From: an uncultured Muribaculaceae bacterium
Lineage (GTDB): Bacteria; Bacteroidota; Bacteroidia; Bacteroidales; Muribaculaceae
Length of the DNA: 64,000 nucleotides
Direction of reading: 5' to 3'
Assembly (NCBI GenBank): GCA_910586565.1
Contig: CAJUIT010000007.1
Coordinates: forward strand, 72,047 to 136,046
A program made the position numbers and the translations under genes. Under the pieces are notes generated by a model that ran no database searches, was not told the DNA's origin, and was given only the letters and a program-made list of their open reading frames with translations. This document shows, piece by piece, positions 61,977 to 64,000 of this stretch. How positions within the stretch are numbered: the first letter of the stretch is position 1; every line of letters begins with the position of its first letter.

Positions 61977-63774
61977 AGATTTTTTTTGCGTTCCAAGCAT
62001 CAAAGTCTTTGCCATATTTCAATTCTGCAATTTCTCTTTTTGCTGTTTTTACCTCTGATCTAGCATTCTCGGCCTCGGATATATACTTTTCTTTAGTTTT
62101 AGTTTCAACTTGTAAATCTCTATTTTTCTTTTGGAGGGCTTCCTCAAGACTCATTTTCTCTTCTTGAGTTTTTTCAAGAAGTTCAATGGTTTGATTTCTC
62201 CTAAATCTTTCCTGTTCAATAAAGTCGTTGAAAGTTGAATCGTTATACGTCCAATCTTCAATTGTAATATCTTCAGGTCTAGTTTTAATTGAACGAAGGT
62301 CTGCCAATTGAGCATTAATCTGTTCTTGTGATAGTTCAGAAGTTTGCTCCTGAAGACGTCTAAGTCTATCGCCAAGATACTCTCCAGTTCTACGGGCTGC
62401 GACAAATTGGGCTCTCGCAAGAACAGAAAAAGAAATAGGTGGATTATTAGGAACAAGTCCCTTAATGGTGTGGAACCAAAGCCGCACTGTTATGTATTGC
62501 AGGGGCACACATAATGGAATGTTTATTTCACTTTTCTCATTGTTGCAGCTATCAATATTTCTCGCAATAGTAAGCATCTCTTTAGAATGAGACGCATAAA
62601 TGGACTTACAATTGCCTAAATATGCATGACTCCCATGCCTTCTCTCATGACTAATGATGTTCAATTGGTCAAAAGCCAGATTAAACTTATGTATCATTTC
62701 TTCATCCAAACCATCTGGAAGGAAGTTGCTATCTTCGATATTGAACTCTTTTACAATTTTTGAGGCATCCCATGCCTGGTTGTTACACGCAATGCCTAAG
62801 GATTGAATCTCTCTCCAAAACGCAGTTTTGCGAAAGGACACATCGGATTTTTCACGACACCCTTCCACAATGCTTCGCATCGCGATTTTGTTAGCTGTCC
62901 AAGCTTTCTGTCTTTGAACTAAATCAGATGCAATATCGAAATAATCTTCAATCTCTTGTTGTATCTCGGAGGTGTAATATAAAGATATACGTTTATCAAG
63001 ATGATTGTGATTTGCTTTTTTTGCTGCTTGGTTAATTAGTTGAACTGTCTCGTAAAATTCATTGAACAATTTCTGACATAGTTCTCCATTATACCCGACT
63101 GCATTAAATAGAATTTCTGTGTCCAAATAAATTCTTAATGGACTTTGAAGGAATCGGGATACTTCCTGTGGATTCCCAGCATCATAACAAACACCTTCAA
63201 AAAGTATAATCCCATTCTGCACTTTCTGAAGACGTTCCAATACAGTCGGATACTTTTTGCAATTCAATATAAATAGTTCAATCTCTTCACCTAAGATTTC
63301 ATTCTTCTTCCGAGATACGAGATACGAATAAAGTGCTGTCCTCGCAGACTTTAGCTGCTCCTCATCTAAATTTTTGCCCCGTCTGTGTTCAATAAATTTA
63401 ATAAAACTCAGAAAAATCTCTTGCACATTCTCATTTTGAACCTCTAAATTTTTTTTGCATTCAGATATGTAAATGCCATTAGCTTCTGTATTCTCAAGTC
63501 GATAATTTCTATGAGAACGATTATATTTTAGGAAAGAATCATTTTTCAAAATATTTGTCAAAACAGACAAAGGCACAATGAAACCAAATTCTCTTTTAAG
63601 CAACGATGCTACATCAGATTCACTAAGATTATGTGACGAATCTAAAGCAAAGACCATCCGTACAAATTCTGATAGGATATCTTTTATTCCCATATTTCGG
63701 TTGTAAAGATCTCCATATAGAGCCAAAGCGGCCATACTTCCCTCTCGGGGCGAAATGGAATTGTGTTCAATCAT
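61957..63774 (-). CDS. PIN-like protein with winged-helix N-terminus and coiled coil
   Basis: A 605-residue cytoplasmic protein I do not recognise as a named family. Residues about 45-93 look like a winged helix (LSESDVASLLKREFGFIVPL). About residues 213-400 have PIN-like features: LDTEILFNAVGYNGE with D218 (compare LDTNVLF in PIN proteins), TSEIQQEIEDYF with E270/E274, and a late SIYASHSKEMLTIAR. Residues about 525-590 are a coiled coil. The start ATG 63774 gives the full frame. PIN domains are usually RNases. Operon with a 2TM protein and AT-rich island beside an integrase remnant suggest phage defence; catalysis is not certain because the usual third acid is not obvious. Confidence 0.72.
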   Translation of the reverse strand: MIEHNSISPREGSMAALALYGDLYNRNMGIKDILSEFVRMVFALDSSHNLSESDVASLLKREFGFIVPLSVLTNILKNDSFLKYNRSHRNYRLENTEANGIYISECKKNLEVQNENVQEIFLSFIKFIEHRRGKNLDEEQLKSARTALYSYLVSRKKNEILGEEIELFILNCKKYPTVLERLQKVQNGIILFEGVCYDAGNPQEVSRFLQSPLRIYLDTEILFNAVGYNGELCQKLFNEFYETVQLINQAAKKANHNHLDKRISLYYTSEIQQEIEDYFDIASDLVQRQKAWTANKIAMRSIVEGCREKSDVSFRKTAFWREIQSLGIACNNQAWDASKIVKEFNIEDSNFLPDGLDEEMIHKFNLAFDQLNIISHERRHGSHAYLGNCKSIYASHSKEMLTIARNIDSCNNEKSEINIPLCVPLQYITVRLWFHTIKGLVPNNPPISFSVLARAQFVAARRTGEYLGDRLRRLQEQTSELSQEQINAQLADLRSIKTRPEDITIEDWTYNDSTFNDFIEQERFRRNQTIELLEKTQEEKMSLEEALQKKNRDLQVETKTKEKYISEAENARSEVKTAKREIAELKYGKDFDAWNAKKIYGQRTN

Positions 63775-64000
63775 GCTGCTAATTTCTTTCGTTTTTAGTT
63801 TATGGATTCAACCATATTATTCAATTATTCTTATGGGAATGCTATCAATTAAAATTTAAACAAATTTGTCAAAAGTATTTTACTTTGGGCGATTGCCGAG
63901 TGGGAATTTTGTTTGAGACCATAAGGTGTGACAAGTGTGATATGAACCGCCTTTTTTGTTTGGGTGGCTTCGATGAAGTTGCCTCGGCGGCGACGTAGTT
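63775..64000. other. right end: possible promoter, no gene seen
   Basis: Minus-strand TACTTTTG (63877-63870) fits the -7 consensus and would give a leader of about 90 bases to the PIN-like operon; no good -33 box. AT bias ends near 63890, where base composition returns to that of the chromosome, which may be the island's right edge. No gene is visible. Confidence 0.4.

Noticed and set aside
1..64000. tRNA, rRNA, CRISPR or prophage genes
   Set aside because: None recognised by eye on either strand; the only mobile signals are the recombinase remnant and the repeat elements.

Overview
This window looks like chromosomal DNA of a gut Bacteroidales bacterium, most likely a Muribaculaceae-type organism. 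The evidence is the Bacteroidota-type promoters (TAnnTTTG at -7, sometimes with TTTG 19-21 bases upstream), GLPGLI and OMP_b-brl-type TonB proteins, DUF5683, DUF2284 and C_GCAxxG_C_C proteins, GNAT and TamB homologues of Bacteroidota type, and large secreted proteins ending in type-9-like sorting domains. Most of the window is moderately GC-rich. The last 2.4 kb is clearly AT-rich. I saw no rRNA, tRNA or CRISPR array. The family assignment is inference.

Layout. 0-10.5 kb is a surface-glycan region: three overlapping glycosyltransferases on the minus strand, a phosphoethanolamine-transferase-like sulfatase-fold enzyme coupled to a QueC-like PP-loop protein, then three GT2 enzymes and a polysaccharide pyruvyl transferase. 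10.5-20 kb holds housekeeping genes: ferritin, a small beta-barrel, tamB, pyrE with an SRPBCC partner, a Rieske-like lipoprotein and a DEAD-box helicase. 20-28 kb carries two large secreted proteins. 28-36 kb has a GT2/acyltransferase/mtaB operon, serB, an mltD-type transglycosylase and DUF5683. 36-43 kb holds a sialate O-acetylesterase, a probable toxin-antitoxin pair, an EamA transporter and a YtrA-like GntR/ABC operon with a recognisable operator. 43-48.5 kb is a conserved core block (DUF177-rpmF-fabH-era-der-DUF2284). 48.5-61 kb is envelope biology: a CotH-kinase protein with starch-binding-like modules, an outer-membrane barrel with an ECF sigma factor, and a two-component system facing a GLPGLI/TonB-receptor operon.

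61.3-63.9 kb is an AT-rich accessory island. A frameshifted tyrosine-recombinase remnant sits beside a two-gene operon: a 605-residue protein with a winged-helix-like N-terminus, a PIN-like core and a C-terminal coiled coil, overlapping by 20 bases a small two-helix membrane protein. This is the best candidate here for an undescribed system, plausibly defence or abortive infection, but that function is inferred.

Other structure not explained by genes: a 176-base element with imperfect terminal inverted repeats and a terminator-like hairpin, present twice complete and once truncated beside an AraC gene remnant; a mosaic of five short repeat families that recur together in intergenic gaps; four 11-base-phased direct repeats between the two-component genes and the GLPGLI/TonB operon; a 16-base inverted repeat around the promoter of the 1448-residue surface protein; and a leader with mutually exclusive hairpins in front of DUF5683-mltD.
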